DNA of 64,000 nt from Siderastrea radians (GCA_964017195.1 OZ024898.1:17662475-17726474); one strand, 5' to 3'. Numbered from the stretch's first letter, positions 23,764 through 34,641 are shown. Notes: generated from the letters alone by a model not told the origin. Made by a program: numbers and translations.

Positions 23764-23918
23764 GTAGCCTGCATAGTAGGCTTAAACGGGGAAGGGGAAG
23801 GGGAGCGAGAACACAGGAGAAAAATGGGGGACTAGCCCCCAGACCCCCATTTTTCACCCGCATTCTTGTTTCTTTTCCCTTTCCCCATTTATGCCTGCTA
23901 TGCAGGCTAGAACTCTCG
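23764..23918. mobile_element. 155-bp foldback MITE
   Basis: The ends TAGCCTGCATAGTAGGC and GCCTGCTATGCAGGCTA are inverted copies. AAAATGGGGG/CCCCCATTTT and GGGGAAGGGGAAGGGG/CCCTTTCCCC follow inward, and AGCCCCCAGACCCCC sits at the tip. Both strands are open because of the palindrome; neither frame is a gene. Confidence 0.7.
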
Positions 23919-25344
23919 TGGTATGTCAATGCCATGTTTCTTTAATCTGTTCTCCACTACATGTATTTTGATTTACCACCATTTTCCCCCAAGTGAAAGA
24001 TTTAACGATTTAAAGATTTTATTTCCGGGTTTAAGTATTCCGCTGTTCCAGGTTTAAGTATTCCGGCATTCTGGCATTCTGGCGTTCCGGCGTTTTTAAG
24101 TACATGCCTGTATACACAGGTTTCTCTGTAGTGCTTTTTTTATAATCACACCAGAAAAGAAACAAATAAAGAAAGAAATGAATTTATGAACGAATGAATG
24201 AACTAACAAGCAAAATGTGGGGATTCCAGAAAATACCCACAGACACAGGCAGCATCTAGAACTGGAATTCCAAAAGAATGAGGAGGTGATTATGACTGGA
24301 ATTAATTTAGAAGGCCTTGGGGTTATCAGATCAGGATATCCAGAGGGAAAAGACGTGGAGTTTTGCTTGTAAAAAATGAAAAGAGAATACCAGTGGCGAA
24401 GCTTTAGTGAAAGAATTTAATCTTTGGTTAGCAAGGTTGTCACAACCTCAGGCTAAATTGCCTTTAGATGGTTTACAGTCCCCTGTTTGATAGCTGAAAT
24501 CTTATGCTTTGATCGAACCACCGCCATCTTGCTTTTTTATGTTGAGCGCAGCCTGGGGACAGGTCGAAACCTACCGAGTGATGCCGAGGGTTCCCTCGTC
24601 AGGGGCGGCCGTTCACGTTCAATCGTTCAATCGTATGTATCAAATGAAATAAAATGCCAACATTCGAGGAAAACAGAGTCACAACATGCCAGTACCATGT
24701 CTCTCAGTTGTGTCCCTTAATAACCGGATCAAACTATTGTTTAAAAAAGAAGGTCACAAGCCAAATGCGTGCAGCCGAAGAACCACGAACGAAACAAATA
24801 AGCAAAACAAAAACAATTTTCACAACTAACAGAGACGCATCTATTCAATTTTAAAATTCATTGCAATGGAAGTGTTCCTTTATTAACAATTGTTTAGCTT
24901 GACCAATACAAATAACTTAATGCCGCTCGCGTTTCACTGACAAAAACCAAACACAAAACAGTTAAGTTTCTATTTGCTGGTGGAGTTGCTTCACCAAGAA
25001 ACCAAACTCGTGTCAATTCAAATCCACCTCATTTCTGAGGGAAAACTAAGCAGAATACAGAGAAAGAAGTACTCTTTGCGGCAGGTGATCAGAAGCTTTT
25101 TAAGTTTTGGGAGGGACACGGCAACAGGGATTTGTCAGCCTGCCGACTCCTCAAGCTGTGCTCATACCTTAACGGACCTAGATGCTAAGGTTTTTTTGCT
25201 ATTAGGAATTTTAGACTCAAATTATCTAGACTCAGACTTTATACTAAGGATGATGACACATATTTTATTTCTTGTTTTAATAACAATATATTTAAGCTTA
25301 CAATTTCGAATTTTGTGAGTTCAATTTGTAAAACTTACTTCGCT

Positions 25345-25487
25345 TTAAATTACTGTATATTACCAAATTTCAAATTCAGTTTGTCATTTGTTAGATACGG
25401 TAACTATATTTTTTCACATGTAATATAACCGATACTTACATTTCCAAATATTACTTTAGGGTAATAGCAATGTGTATGTTTAGTTCT
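25345..25487. repeat. Direct repeat, copy 1
   Basis: The block from AAATTACTGTATATTACC to TAGGGTAATAGCA recurs at 25722-25862 with about 85-90 percent agreement by eye. Both copies contain ATTTGTTAGATA and CATTTCCAAATATTACTTTAGGG. This is an internal tandem duplication of the 24452-26232 element, separated by a MITE insertion. Confidence 0.75.
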
Positions 25488-25557
25488 AATTATTATACTT
25501 AGGCTTGGGCTTGTAATTTGGAGTATTATGAGTTCAATTTGTGACATATGCGTTGTA

Positions 25558-25671
25558 CAGTTGACTCTCGATAGCTCGAACCTTCAAGGGAAATCGTAAA
25601 AGGTTCGAGCTATTTGGAGTTAGGAAGGTAAAATTATAATGAGAAAGGTTTGAATTACCGGGAGTCAACTG
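25558..25671. mobile_element. 114-bp MITE, TA-flanked (Tigger/mariner type)
   Basis: Ends CAGTTGACTCTCGATAGCTC and GGGAGTCAACTG are inverted, with the dinucleotide TA directly outside each end. GGTTCGAGCTAT inside pairs with the left ATAGCTCGAACC. The CAGT start and TA target site point to Tc1/mariner/pogo-class mobilisation. A relative lies at 41183-41370. Confidence 0.75.
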
Positions 25672-25721
25672 TAGAACAATTCTCTTTATATATTTATAGC
25701 CATAACATCTTATACTTATTT

Positions 25722-25862
25722 TAAATTACTGTATATTACCAAATTTTCAATCGCTATTTGTTAGATAGCTGTAGTTTTTTTTCAAACAGTAATATAACTG
25801 ATATATTTACATTTCCAAATATTACTTTAGGGCAATAGCATGTGTAGTTGTAGTTCATATAC
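25722..25862. repeat. Direct repeat, copy 2
   Basis: Second copy of the block at 25345-25487. Confidence 0.75.
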
Positions 25863-26299
25863 GTAGGCTTCAATTTCAGATTTTATGAGTGCACTTCATA
25901 AAATAGTACTCTATGGAACAATTTTCGTATTATATTTATAGCCTAAATGTTAACAAATTTCAAATTGTTGTTTGTGCGATCTCCATTTTAAGTTCTAGTC
26001 GTAAGACTAAATAAAACATGATACTGGTATAAGAATTCTGAGTCCTTATTTTTGAATTTTGTCCGGATTTCAGATTCAGTTAGTTAGTTAGTTATAAACC
26101 CTGATGAGGGAGCCCTCAGTAGATTGCGCTCAACATAAATGAAGCAAGATGGCAACGGTTCGATCGAAGCATAAGATTTCGACTATCAAACGGCAAAATG
26201 GGGGACTGTAAACTGTCTAAAGGCAAATTAGCACTTCACATCACACAGTACTTGCTTGAATTGTGTGAACCTTAACTAAATTTTTGTTCTAGTGCATTT

Positions 26300-26656
26300 C
26301 ATGTTTGGTGGCGAGATGACCTCAAGTGGTGGTGGGTTGTTGGTGGCAAGGTGACTTATGGTGGCAAGATGGTTGGTGGCGAGTCTTCCTGGTGGCAAGA
26401 TGACCGTAAACCTTTTTGTCATAGGGAGGAGTTTAAAACACTTATGTTCCTCACACACCTTGTATTTATCCTCTCGCCAGTCTCTGCTTTGCTCAATAGA
26501 GAAACAAAATGAGAAATGCCATAGAAGCCTCCATAGAGGAGAGAGATATTAGCTTTTATATGAGAACGCAAAATTTGTCGAGTCAATAGTCAAATGGTCC
26601 AATGGACTTGCTGATCTCATCTTATGTTTTTTGTTCAGCAGGTGCCTAAAAAGAAA
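26300..26656. other. Upstream region of the 38-residue-repeat gene
   Basis: A stretch at about 26308-26402 repeats GGTGGCAAGATGAC-like words (GGTGGCGAG, GGTGGCAAGGTGAC, GGTGGCAAGATGG) six or so times, a decayed short-period repeat. Just before the coding region, TTTTTTGTTCAGCAG at 26627-26641 looks like a splice acceptor, so a 5' untranslated exon may lie upstream. Confidence 0.5.
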
Positions 26657-28393
26657 ATGGACAAAGTGATCACTTCGGCTTGTTTTAATACAAGAGTTCT
26701 TTCTTTGCTTACAAGGAAACCAGTTATAAGAGTCAGTGCCATAGTCCTCTCACTGACACATTCAAGAACTGCAGGGAGTGCTTACAGCACAATATCACAT
26801 TCATCCACCTCAGGAAAACATGTTTGTAATAAAATGATGACAGTGCCACACATATACTATGTCAGTAGGTGTAACAGTACAGTCGCACAGCCATCTAATG
26901 CAGAGGTCAAGCTTAACAGACAAATCATGTTGACGACAACAGTTCAAAGTCAACTTGAATTATACAGGTCTGTCCAAGCGTCTGTCAACATTGTCAACAA
27001 GGTCGCATTTCTTTTCAACATTGCTAAGGTCATTGGAAAGTGTGGATCTCAATGCCAAGTCTTGGAACAGGAAAGAGAACGTTTCAAACAGGGCAAAGGC
27101 AGTGTTTACATAGAGTTATTGGAGAGTATTGCTGAGACTATCAGAGGCTGTCAGTGTCGACATCTTGCCAATGTAATGTGGGCATTGGGAAAAATTCAAG
27201 AAAAACAACACAGGCTAGTTCATGTTTGCAAGCATGAGATTTTGCAGCAAGATGTTTCAAGTTTTAACTATGCTGAGATCTGCCAAATTTTAAATGGCTG
27301 TGCAAATCTAGATTTCAAAGCACCAGAAATATTTTCAAAGTTCCAAGAAGCCATCTTAGCTGAGAGACTAAGTTGCACTAGAGGACTTGAAGATCAGGAG
27401 ATGTCTGGAATATTGCTGTCTTATGCTAAAACTAACAATGGAACCAAAGAGCTCTTTGACTATTTTCTCAAAGAAGTTGCATCAAGAAATATGGCAATCA
27501 ACAGCCGCTCTCTGGCAGACACTGTGTGGTCTTTTGCTAAGAAAAATATTGATTCGGATAGCTTCTTTAGCCTAATGGAAGGAGAGATTATCAGAAGAGG
27601 CACCTCTGATTTTGAAAATGCTGACATAGTCAAGATTCTGTGGGCATTTTCCATGGCTGGCAGAGGAAGCGTCCGCCTTTTCTACTTGTTGGAAGGTGGG
27701 CTTATTCAAAGGGGCATAAATACGTTTCTTAATGTGGAACTTGTAGAAATTGTGTGGTCATTTGCGAAAAGGAATATCAGGAATGCAAAATTGTTTGATG
27801 TTGTTGAGAGAGAAATTTTACATCGAGGAGTGAGTGACTTCAAGACACATGAACTTGTTATAATTTTGTACTCATTCATCCACGCCAAAAGAGAGAGTGT
27901 CAATGTTGACTTTATAAAAAAGATTGAAGCAGAGTTGTCTTTAAGGGATTCAAAGGAATTCAACATTGGTGACTTCAATCAAGTAATTTGGAGCCTTGGC
28001 AGGGCAAATTTATCCGACAGTAAATTATTTGACTTAGCTGAAGCAGAGGTGGCTAAATGCAACTTGCACAAGGTGTCTCGCGACGGAAAACTCATGCTAA
28101 TGCGTGGTTTTGTTGAAGCCCAGAGAGGAAGCAAAGAGCTCTATCAATTTCTGTATTCTTCCATTTCAGCAAGAGATCTCTCCGATCTTACAGAAGCACA
28201 GATCTGTGAGTTTGTTTGGTGCTTTTCTCTGGCCAATGTGGAAGCAGAAAAACTTTTTGATTTTCTACAAAAGGAGATCTTAAACAGAGAGAAGTACCGT
28301 TTTACCAGGAGACAACTCAGTGTTATACGGAAGAGCTTTCTGAGAGCTGGCAAAGGCTCCAAGGAACTTTTAAATTTTGTAACGAGCTGCTAG
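26657..28393 (+). CDS. Octotricopeptide-like (38-residue) helical repeat protein, probably mitochondrial
   Basis: Intronless 578-residue frame. I chose ATG 26657 because a splice-acceptor-like sequence ends at 26641, between it and the in-frame ATG at 26624. The first 80 or so residues are basic and poor in acids (Arg, Ser, Thr rich), like a mitochondrial presequence. From about residue 168 to the end runs a tandem of helical repeats. Anchors VWSFAKK (W291), ILWAFSM (W329), VWSFAKR (W367), LYSFIH (Y405), VIWSLGR (W445) and FVWCFSL (W521) are spaced exactly 38 residues or a multiple, with one 40-residue step. Each second helix reads LF-D-x-x-E-x-E-I-x-x-R. A 38-residue period with a W in helix A fits octotricopeptide repeats and the related FASTK-type repeats, which bind organellar RNA. 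No RAP domain is visible at the C-terminus. An RNA-processing role in mitochondria is inference. Confidence 0.8.
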   Translation: MDKVITSACFNTRVLSLLTRKPVIRVSAIVLSLTHSRTAGSAYSTISHSSTSGKHVCNKMMTVPHIYYVSRCNSTVAQPSNAEVKLNRQIMLTTTVQSQLELYRSVQASVNIVNKVAFLFNIAKVIGKCGSQCQVLEQERERFKQGKGSVYIELLESIAETIRGCQCRHLANVMWALGKIQEKQHRLVHVCKHEILQQDVSSFNYAEICQILNGCANLDFKAPEIFSKFQEAILAERLSCTRGLEDQEMSGILLSYAKTNNGTKELFDYFLKEVASRNMAINSRSLADTVWSFAKKNIDSDSFFSLMEGEIIRRGTSDFENADIVKILWAFSMAGRGSVRLFYLLEGGLIQRGINTFLNVELVEIVWSFAKRNIRNAKLFDVVEREILHRGVSDFKTHELVIILYSFIHAKRESVNVDFIKKIEAELSLRDSKEFNIGDFNQVIWSLGRANLSDSKLFDLAEAEVAKCNLHKVSRDGKLMLMRGFVEAQRGSKELYQFLYSSISARDLSDLTEAQICEFVWCFSLANVEAEKLFDFLQKEILNREKYRFTRRQLSVIRKSFLRAGKGSKELLNFVTSC

Positions 28394-28546
28394 CTCCTTT
28401 TAAGAGTTAAAACGCCCAAAAATGTCCAAAATGGTGTCAAAAAGTATGCAAATTTCGTCTTGTAAATTGTGGCTAAGCAGTCAGTTGCTTCAGATCCGTT
28501 ATTATGATGTTGTGAACAGTGAATTTCTGTGTATAAGAACCGAGTA

Positions 28547-28552
28547 AATAAA
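28547..28552 (+). promoter_or_regulatory. Candidate polyadenylation signal
   Basis: AATAAA 154 bases after the stop codon of the 38-residue-repeat gene. Confidence 0.5.
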
Positions 28553-28860
28553 GAAGCTACAGGCTGACAATTGGCTGATAAACTACCAAGTACATGTAAG
28601 AATCTGTTTCCTTTATAGAGAAGAGAGTAATTTCCAGTGATACACATGAATGTAGTTCCTATGAAGTTGCTCTAGTAATGGTACAGTAGAACACTTTGGC
28701 ATTCCAGCATCTTTTAGTACCTGTTGTTGGGTTCATAGATTAAGGCGTCTCGATCGAAATTAAAGCCACGTTCGGTGATGTTTCTTTATTGTCTATCACT
28801 TTTTGAGGTTTTACGTGATTGCAAAAAATGTTTCACAAATAACTCAAAATTTATCTAAGA

Positions 28861-29231
28861 ATAGGCGGATCCTTTCTGACGTCATTGTTTACATCTTGAA
28901 AAATGAAATTCATCCAATAAACAAACAAAGATTATAACTAGAAAGAGCATGTAACGTTTAGTTAACATGCGAAGTTTGAAAGAAAAAGGATGGAAACGGG
29001 TTTCAAATGATGCTTTCAAAATTTACAACATTTACAGACGTTTGTGTGGCTCAAAAAGGAATGTCTCCCTCAATTTTCAACATTCTCCTCTCAAATTTTA
29101 CTATTTTTACTAATTGTGCTAGCCTCTTTTATTTTTTCGTGTTTTCATTTGCCAAGCTAAATATAAAATTTTCGATAATTTATGATAATGATTAGATCAA
29201 AGACTGCCGACATAAACAAGGATCCGCCTAT
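28861..29231. mobile_element. 371-bp element with short TIRs
   Basis: ATAGGCGGATCCTT at the left and AAGGATCCGCCTAT at the right form a perfect 14-bp inverted repeat at 28862-28875 and about 29218-29231. AT-rich, non-coding interior. Likely a MITE; the borders rest only on this repeat. Confidence 0.5.
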
Positions 29232-30344
29232 ATGGCGAAGGTAGCTCATTAGACAGTGGTGTGGGACACGGGCGTAGTTTTTATCCAGCTGCAATTCGCC
29301 TTTTTTAATTGTTTGTTTTAGAAAATTGTGAGTTGGGACTTTGGAAAGTTCCTAGAATGAGCTTACGTATGCTAACTGCGTCCTTGTTTTAGAAGTTCCA
29401 GGCTTTTGCGAATTCAGCGAACTCTTTCGAGGGGAATTGTCGCTCACCAATTGATCAGGGATTCCATAGCGGCTGAGGTGAATCTTCAGCTTGAGGATGC
29501 CGGGATAGTACTTTCTTTGGTGTCTGGAAGCCTGTCCACCTCCTAAAGTTGCGGTAATAATCAGTGGAGACCAGATAATGTTTTACCCTGTAAAGTGACA
29601 AAAGATCGGTGCCTAACACTTCAGTCCCAAGATGAAATGAGTGAATTCTTGCTTTCGTGTCTGCATGAAGACTCTGCGGGATGACACTCTAGCGTTTCCT
29701 TTGAAAATCATCCCAGCTGGAAGGGTCAACTTGTCTCGCATATCGAAATAAGGATGAGTCAGTTGTGGGCACCCTTTTCCTCTTGTAGCCAACCTTTGGG
29801 AATAGTTTCCAAGTTTCAGCTTCATGTCGTCATGCATGCGATGTCGTGCATGTTCATCCTTACCTTCAAATGCCACGGATGCTTGCGACAGCATGTCTGC
29901 CAGGTGCATATTCTTGTTGCGTTTATTAAGGATGGATAAATCATATTTCTGAGGCCTCAGCATCATGGACTGTAATCGTCGTGGTGCCAGCATTTCCTTT
30001 TTAATTTACGATAACGTTTTCTTTGTAGCCATTAATAATCGACTTGCGCACTCATTGGGACGCAGGCTGTCACTGGGTCTGCCATTCTGCATCAAAGCTG
30101 CTCCGAGGCCACTTTAACTAGCGTCACACTGGATGGTAAACTCACTCAAAGAGTCATAGTAACTTTTAAGTTAAACGGGAACGTCTGCAGGTTCTTCTTG
30201 TGATTTGCATGCAAAGAACTCCTTCCAAGTTCTCCAGGGCCCGGTGTATCTGCTGACGTAACATATACACCGACGGGGAGACGACTGACTACTCGTACCT
30301 GTCATATGGATTAAGTAAGTGCGGTAGGGGTAATAGTTGAATTA

Positions 30345-31663
30345 GGGACTGTGCAATAATAACCAGAGAGAGGGGGGGTTGGATGTAAAATTTAATACAT
30401 ACAGGGGGGGATTACTTTTTTCACACTTTTTCACAAGCTGGAAAAGTGGTAGAACAGCTATTAGAGTTCAAACATTTATACTTGCTTACACTAGAATTAA
30501 ATTGGGAAAATATCAACTCCAGGTGCTTTGATCTCTGAACTGGCTGATTGTTTAATTTTTCCTGTCTGTCATGCAGTAAGAGAGGAATGCCTCTGTTATA
30601 TATTAAAACAGTTCTACTTTATTGGCACCAGGAATGCTGTTAAAGTTAGTTTGAATTTTGGTTATGTTTGGGGGAAAATACCACCAGCAAAACGCTTAAA
30701 ATGGCATTTCCGAGCGTCTAGATTTCGAAATTTTCTGGGGGAGCCTGTCCCCAGACCCCCCTAAAAGCTCGCGCCTTCGGCGCTTTCGTAATTGCCTCGG
30801 TTATCACAAAAGTCTCGCTATGGCCCTGACACTCTGATGTTTTTCAATGAAAAAGAAAGATGCCAATGTAGGATAGCCTACATTGTATTATAATTAAAGA
30901 GAATGGAAAACCCAACTTTTGACTTTAATAGCAATAAATTGATCTATGTAAATATAAACAGTTTGATTGCTTTGCAAAGTAAGCTTATAAACTTCTCCTG
31001 AGTGTCCAGATAAAGAAATTGTTCAACGAGGGAAAATTTCCTCCTCTGAAGAAAGGTCTTTGCAAGAGTTCTGTTCCCAGTACAACGTGGACGAGACTGC
31101 GTGTAAAAGTTATGTAGAGCACCTTAAGTTCTTGGATGCAACGGTGAAAAAAAGAGTAAGAAAAAGGAACGCTCTTCCGTCTAATATTTCTTGGAAAATG
31201 AAACAGAAACGGAAGCGCTTACGAACAACAGCTGAAAATGTAAATAACATGGTCTCAAGATAAGCGGAAATAAGGCTGATTTAACTAAACGAGTTCTCAG
31301 CCATGCACGCGAAAATGCTGCCAGGGATGTTATGGAAGATGAAGAATTTTATAACCCGTGTGAAGACGACACAACTTCAGAATCAGAGTCAAGTGATTCC
31401 GATGGAGAGAACTCATACGTTGAAGAGTCATTTGAAGTACTTTTTGTGCCTGAAGTACTTTTTGTGCCAACACGTAAATTAGGTATGAGGGAGCCAATGC
31501 GGGGAGGAAGCAGGGGAGGGGGGGGGGGAGTTGACCTTAATATTATCAGTAGGTGATGGGAGGTTAAAGTTAATTTTCGCTTAGCGACTTCAGTAATTTT
31601 GAGCTTTATTTTACCCATTTCCCAACCCCCCCCCCCCCCTCCAGGTAATTATTGCACAGTCCC
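30345..31663. mobile_element. 1.3-kb Harbinger-like element inserted in the gypsy remnant
   Basis: Ends GGGACTGTGCAATAAT and ATTATTGCACAGTCCC are perfect 16-bp inverted repeats, continuing into G-rich/C-rich runs. The trinucleotide TTA flanks both sides (30342-30344 and 31664-31666), the TWA target duplication typical of PIF/Harbinger. No transposase is present. It carries a decayed open region that looks captured (31000-31460). Confidence 0.78.
31000..31460 (+). pseudogene. Decayed ORF with SAP-like motif inside the Harbinger-like element
   Basis: One frame reads ECPDKEIVQRGKISSSEERS and on through ATVKKRVRKRN to a stop at 31261. Shifting by one base just before that stop continues as LKISGNKADLTKRVLS, which resembles the second half of a SAP DNA-binding motif. 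An acidic serine-rich tail (EDDTTSESESSDSDGE) follows to about 31420. A single frameshift therefore separates two parts of one ancestral coding region. I do not recognise the parent protein; capture of a host gene fragment by the element is inference. Confidence 0.5.
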
Positions 31664-32360
31664 TTAGGCGCAAGGACACAATCTAGAACTAGTAACTGCT
31701 ACCTCTTCCTATCTGTTGGAGCAATGGCTTTCATTTTCTGCGGGCGGTCCAACTCTTGTTTTAGATAATTTGGTAATCGTCTGGGGTGCGTGACAACAGA
31801 AGTTATGCTTGGATCAACCTATAGGTGCACTGTTCACGGAAATATTTCTAACTCTTCCTAAAATACTTCAGGGTAGCGTCTTATTGTCTTGATGCTGTTT
31901 TCTTCCGTCTTCGATGGTTGTGGTGGTTCTGTGGTCTTGAATTTGTCCACGTTGCCAGTTATCAGATTCATTTGCTTAGCCACCTTTGCTCCTGTTATGG
32001 GCGTTAGATGTGTTCTCGAGGATCATGAATACCCCAGAGAACGTTCTCTCGCTTTTGGGTTTTGGAGAGTTTTCCCGCAGGAATCCAAAGGCTTCAATGT
32101 CTTGTCATTCATTTATATGTTCCAGCTGCTCATCAGCAACAAGCTTGGCAGGGATAATGTTGATTAAGGCATCACTTTCAACTTGGAACTGTACGGGCTT
32201 CCTTACGACAATCATTATGGTGTAGATTTATTTGGGTAGCCTTGTCAAAATGTTTAAATTCTTCGGAGGATTGCGTTTTCGGACTGGATTTCATTTCGTT
32301 GTGATTTCTGTCTCCACACGTTGCACATGTGGCTCCCCACGCGGAACACAGCTATGGTGC

Positions 32361-34102
32361 AGAACAGAACAAACTCGTTCTTCAATGTTTAGCCTGCGTG
32401 AAGCAAAGGAAATAGGAGACGTCCGCACGCAGGCTTTCAATGTTTTGCCTGTTACAATTTGCATGTGATTCTATTAATCATCAACTACGATCAAGCAACG
32501 TGGAACAAATGTCTATCAAAATTATTTCCTTATCTTCACCTAAACAGCGCTCAACGGTCGTGTTCGCCTTTCCTTTTCAATTCTTTTGCTCCAGATAACA
32601 AAGAGGTTAACAAGTAAATACCAAAAGAAATTCTAAAATATCAAAACTATTTGTTGCAACACAGCTAAGGTTTTTTGAAAAGACACCTGAGCACCAATTG
32701 TGGATGTACTTCATCGCGGCAAGTACCTTCGTCATATGCGAAAGCGGGCCTCAGTTGGAGATGGACATCGCTTCGGCGTTTTTCCAGTTAATAAAAGTGC
32801 ATTACTGTCCAAATTTCCAAATATCTAATGCAATATAGTGCAACATTGTCATGAATTTTACCGCAAATAATTGTATGTCGATTGGATCGATTTTCGTCTT
32901 TTCCTTTCCCCGCACAGGTAGCAAAGGAACAGGCCATTTCCGAGTTGTCTTGTGCCTCTTTTTAAAAGCGAGGCCTAGTGCACAATCTGTTATAATATGA
33001 GTTTTATCTGCATGTGGTTGAAAACTCGTTTTCATGTGAAAGGTTATGCACCAAGACTCGCTTTCAAAAGTAGGGACAAGACAACTCGCAAATGGACCCC
33101 GTTGTTGGAAGGCCGGTTAACGCTAACCCGGGGTTAAAATTTAACCTAGGTTCCCGTTTCTCTTATCCAAAGAATAAGAAAAATTCCAAGTGGTCATTTA
33201 AAAGCAACCGAAGTCAAAACGTGGGGCATAAAATTTTTATAGGAATCCTTATCGTCTGGCTACAAAACTAAATTCAAAATTGACGCTAATCCTGGATGAT
33301 CTTTAACCCTGCTTCGAACAACGAGGTCATGGCCTATTGCTTTGCTACCGTAAACGAGGAAGAGCGAAAAAGCGAAAAAGTGGGAGAAACAATGGGGCCT
33401 AGAAGAGAGAACGCCTGCTTTAAAGACGGCCATGTTTTTTCGTTTCTGCGGCCGCAAAATTCTGATTGGTTTAGACAGTAAGTCCCATGGGAATTTATGT
33501 AATTTAAATTGACGAGGCCGTGATATCAAAGGCTTTAGAGGATTTGAATTGAACTTGGTTTCAGGTTGCGAAATTATCTTGAAACCAGAGCGAGAAGCGG
33601 AGTTAGAGCTCTTCCGAAGGAAAGAGATGAATTAGCGGTTTTGCCGACGGGTAGAAGAGATTTTGCAATTGCCAGAGAAGATTTCAAAAAGCATTGCTAC
33701 CGTTTCCTTCACGAGTGAATTTTCAAGACGGTAATATCCCGTTATCGGAATTGAGAACTTTAAATCGGAAGAAGCCGTAAGGAACGCTGGGAACGCTCCA
33801 CAGCTTTAACAGTGGAATTCAGATAATTTAAAGGGAAGAAACTATTCTGTGAGGACAGACGGTTGTTTAAAGAGAAATCTGCTGTTGAAAGACATCACTC
33901 AAGCTGTTGACTTGTCGATCCAGACAACTCCGAAACACATGTGTGATTTTCAATTTTAAATCTTAATCTTATTAAAACATAATATCGTTTATTTTAGTTT
34001 ATTACAATGTAATATTAATTTTTCTTAGGTAGGTAGTTAGTCACACGTACACACGACCCCTCAAGCATGTATTTGCTTTAAAACAGATCGTGGTTAAAGG
34101 TT

Positions 34103-34103
<1 letters not shown>
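32361..34103. other. Intergenic, no gene seen
   Basis: A short palindromic block GGTTAACGCTAACCCGGGGTTAAAATTTAACC near 33113-33146 looks like the tip of another degraded foldback element. Otherwise only short frames with no recognisable domain. Confidence 0.4.
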
Positions 34104-34138
<35 letters not shown>

Positions 34139-34139
34139 G
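34104..34139. repeat. Trinucleotide microsatellite (CAT)n
   Basis: About eleven uninterrupted CAT units. Confidence 0.95.
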
Positions 34140-34641
34140 ACTTTTTAGGCTTCTGGGAATCCAGAATCATATTCCTTATATTCCTTAGTTTTCCAGAGAA
34201 TTTCACTACAATGCAACACACCAAAAAAGTCTTAGTGGAAGAGAAACAAAAAGTAAATCTCGACAAATCGGGTTCACAATGGCTCCAGGAGTACACAAAC
34301 AGCAATAAAACACAACACCAAACAAAAGGAAAGTTTAATTAAGAATCTTTTGAAAATATAGCATTTAAAACCTGAAGATCGTGTATTCTCATTGTTTTGA
34401 ATCTAAATAGATTCTAACTGATAACTTAGAGTATGGGCGGCCAGTGGAAGCGAAGGCGTATTATGACAATAAACGGCGTATTAATCTTGGTTCGATAAGG
34501 AAATCTGAAGTGAGATTTCGGTACGGTAAAATAACTAACCTGACCATTTTCGGTTCAACTAGACGTCGTCTCATGCTAGTTCGGTCTCACCATGGATATT
34601 TTAGCTCATATTTTTTTGGGCATTTTCTTTTTCAAATCTTC

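Larger units (their letters stand above)
22532..24107. mobile_element. TIR element with subterminal AATACTTAAACCTGG repeats
   Basis: The ends share GCATGTACTTAAA in inverted orientation (22532-22544 and 24095-24107). Each arm, about 22532-22640 and 24015-24107, is filled with variants of GGAATACTTAAACC and GGAATGCC words, as inverted images. The interior holds a Penelope-like fragment, a 145-bp hairpin and a small MITE. No transposase recognised; the exact outer borders are uncertain by a few bases. Confidence 0.6.
24452..26232. mobile_element. 1.8-kb TIR element
   Basis: Left arm from 24452 (GCTAAATTGCCTTTAGA, TTTACAGTCCCC, GAAATCTTATGCTT, ATCGAACC, GCCATCTTGCTT, TTATGTTGAGCGCA) is repeated in inverted order and orientation at about 26085-26232. 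That gives arms of about 150-180 bp. The interior includes a 114-bp MITE and a duplicated AT-rich block. Open frames inside (for example 24974-25318) have no recognisable domain. No target duplication could be fixed. Confidence 0.7.
29380..32360 (-). pseudogene. Dead Ty3/gypsy retrotransposon, split by a later insertion
   Basis: Read on the minus strand from high to low coordinates, gag-pol pieces appear in canonical order. At about 32345-32290 a zinc knuckle CATCGDRNHNEMKS has its last Cys changed to Ser. At about 31975-31700 there is a protease-to-RT linker with KQMNLITGN, RYPEVF and HPRRLPNYLKQELDR. At about 30330-30190 an RT remnant has PYDRYE and ALENLEGV. At about 30140-30045 RNase H reads FTIQCDAS, stop, SGLGAALMQNGR. 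At about 29993-29613 there is PRRLQSMMLRPQKYDL with HLADMLSQA. At about 29480-29385 integrase has RYGIPDQLVSDN followed by a frameshift to EFAEFAKAWNF. Several stops and frameshifts, most of the RT missing, and a 1.3-kb element inserted at 30345-31663 show it is inactive. LTRs were not identified. Confidence 0.8.

Noticed and set aside
23727..23945. Overlapping open frames on both strands
   Set aside because: The segment is a foldback MITE, so both strands show similar frames by symmetry.
26624..26656. Upstream in-frame ATG of the 38-residue-repeat protein
   Set aside because: A strong splice-acceptor-like TTTTTTGTTCAGCAG ends at 26641, so this ATG is probably intronic; ATG 26657 was preferred.
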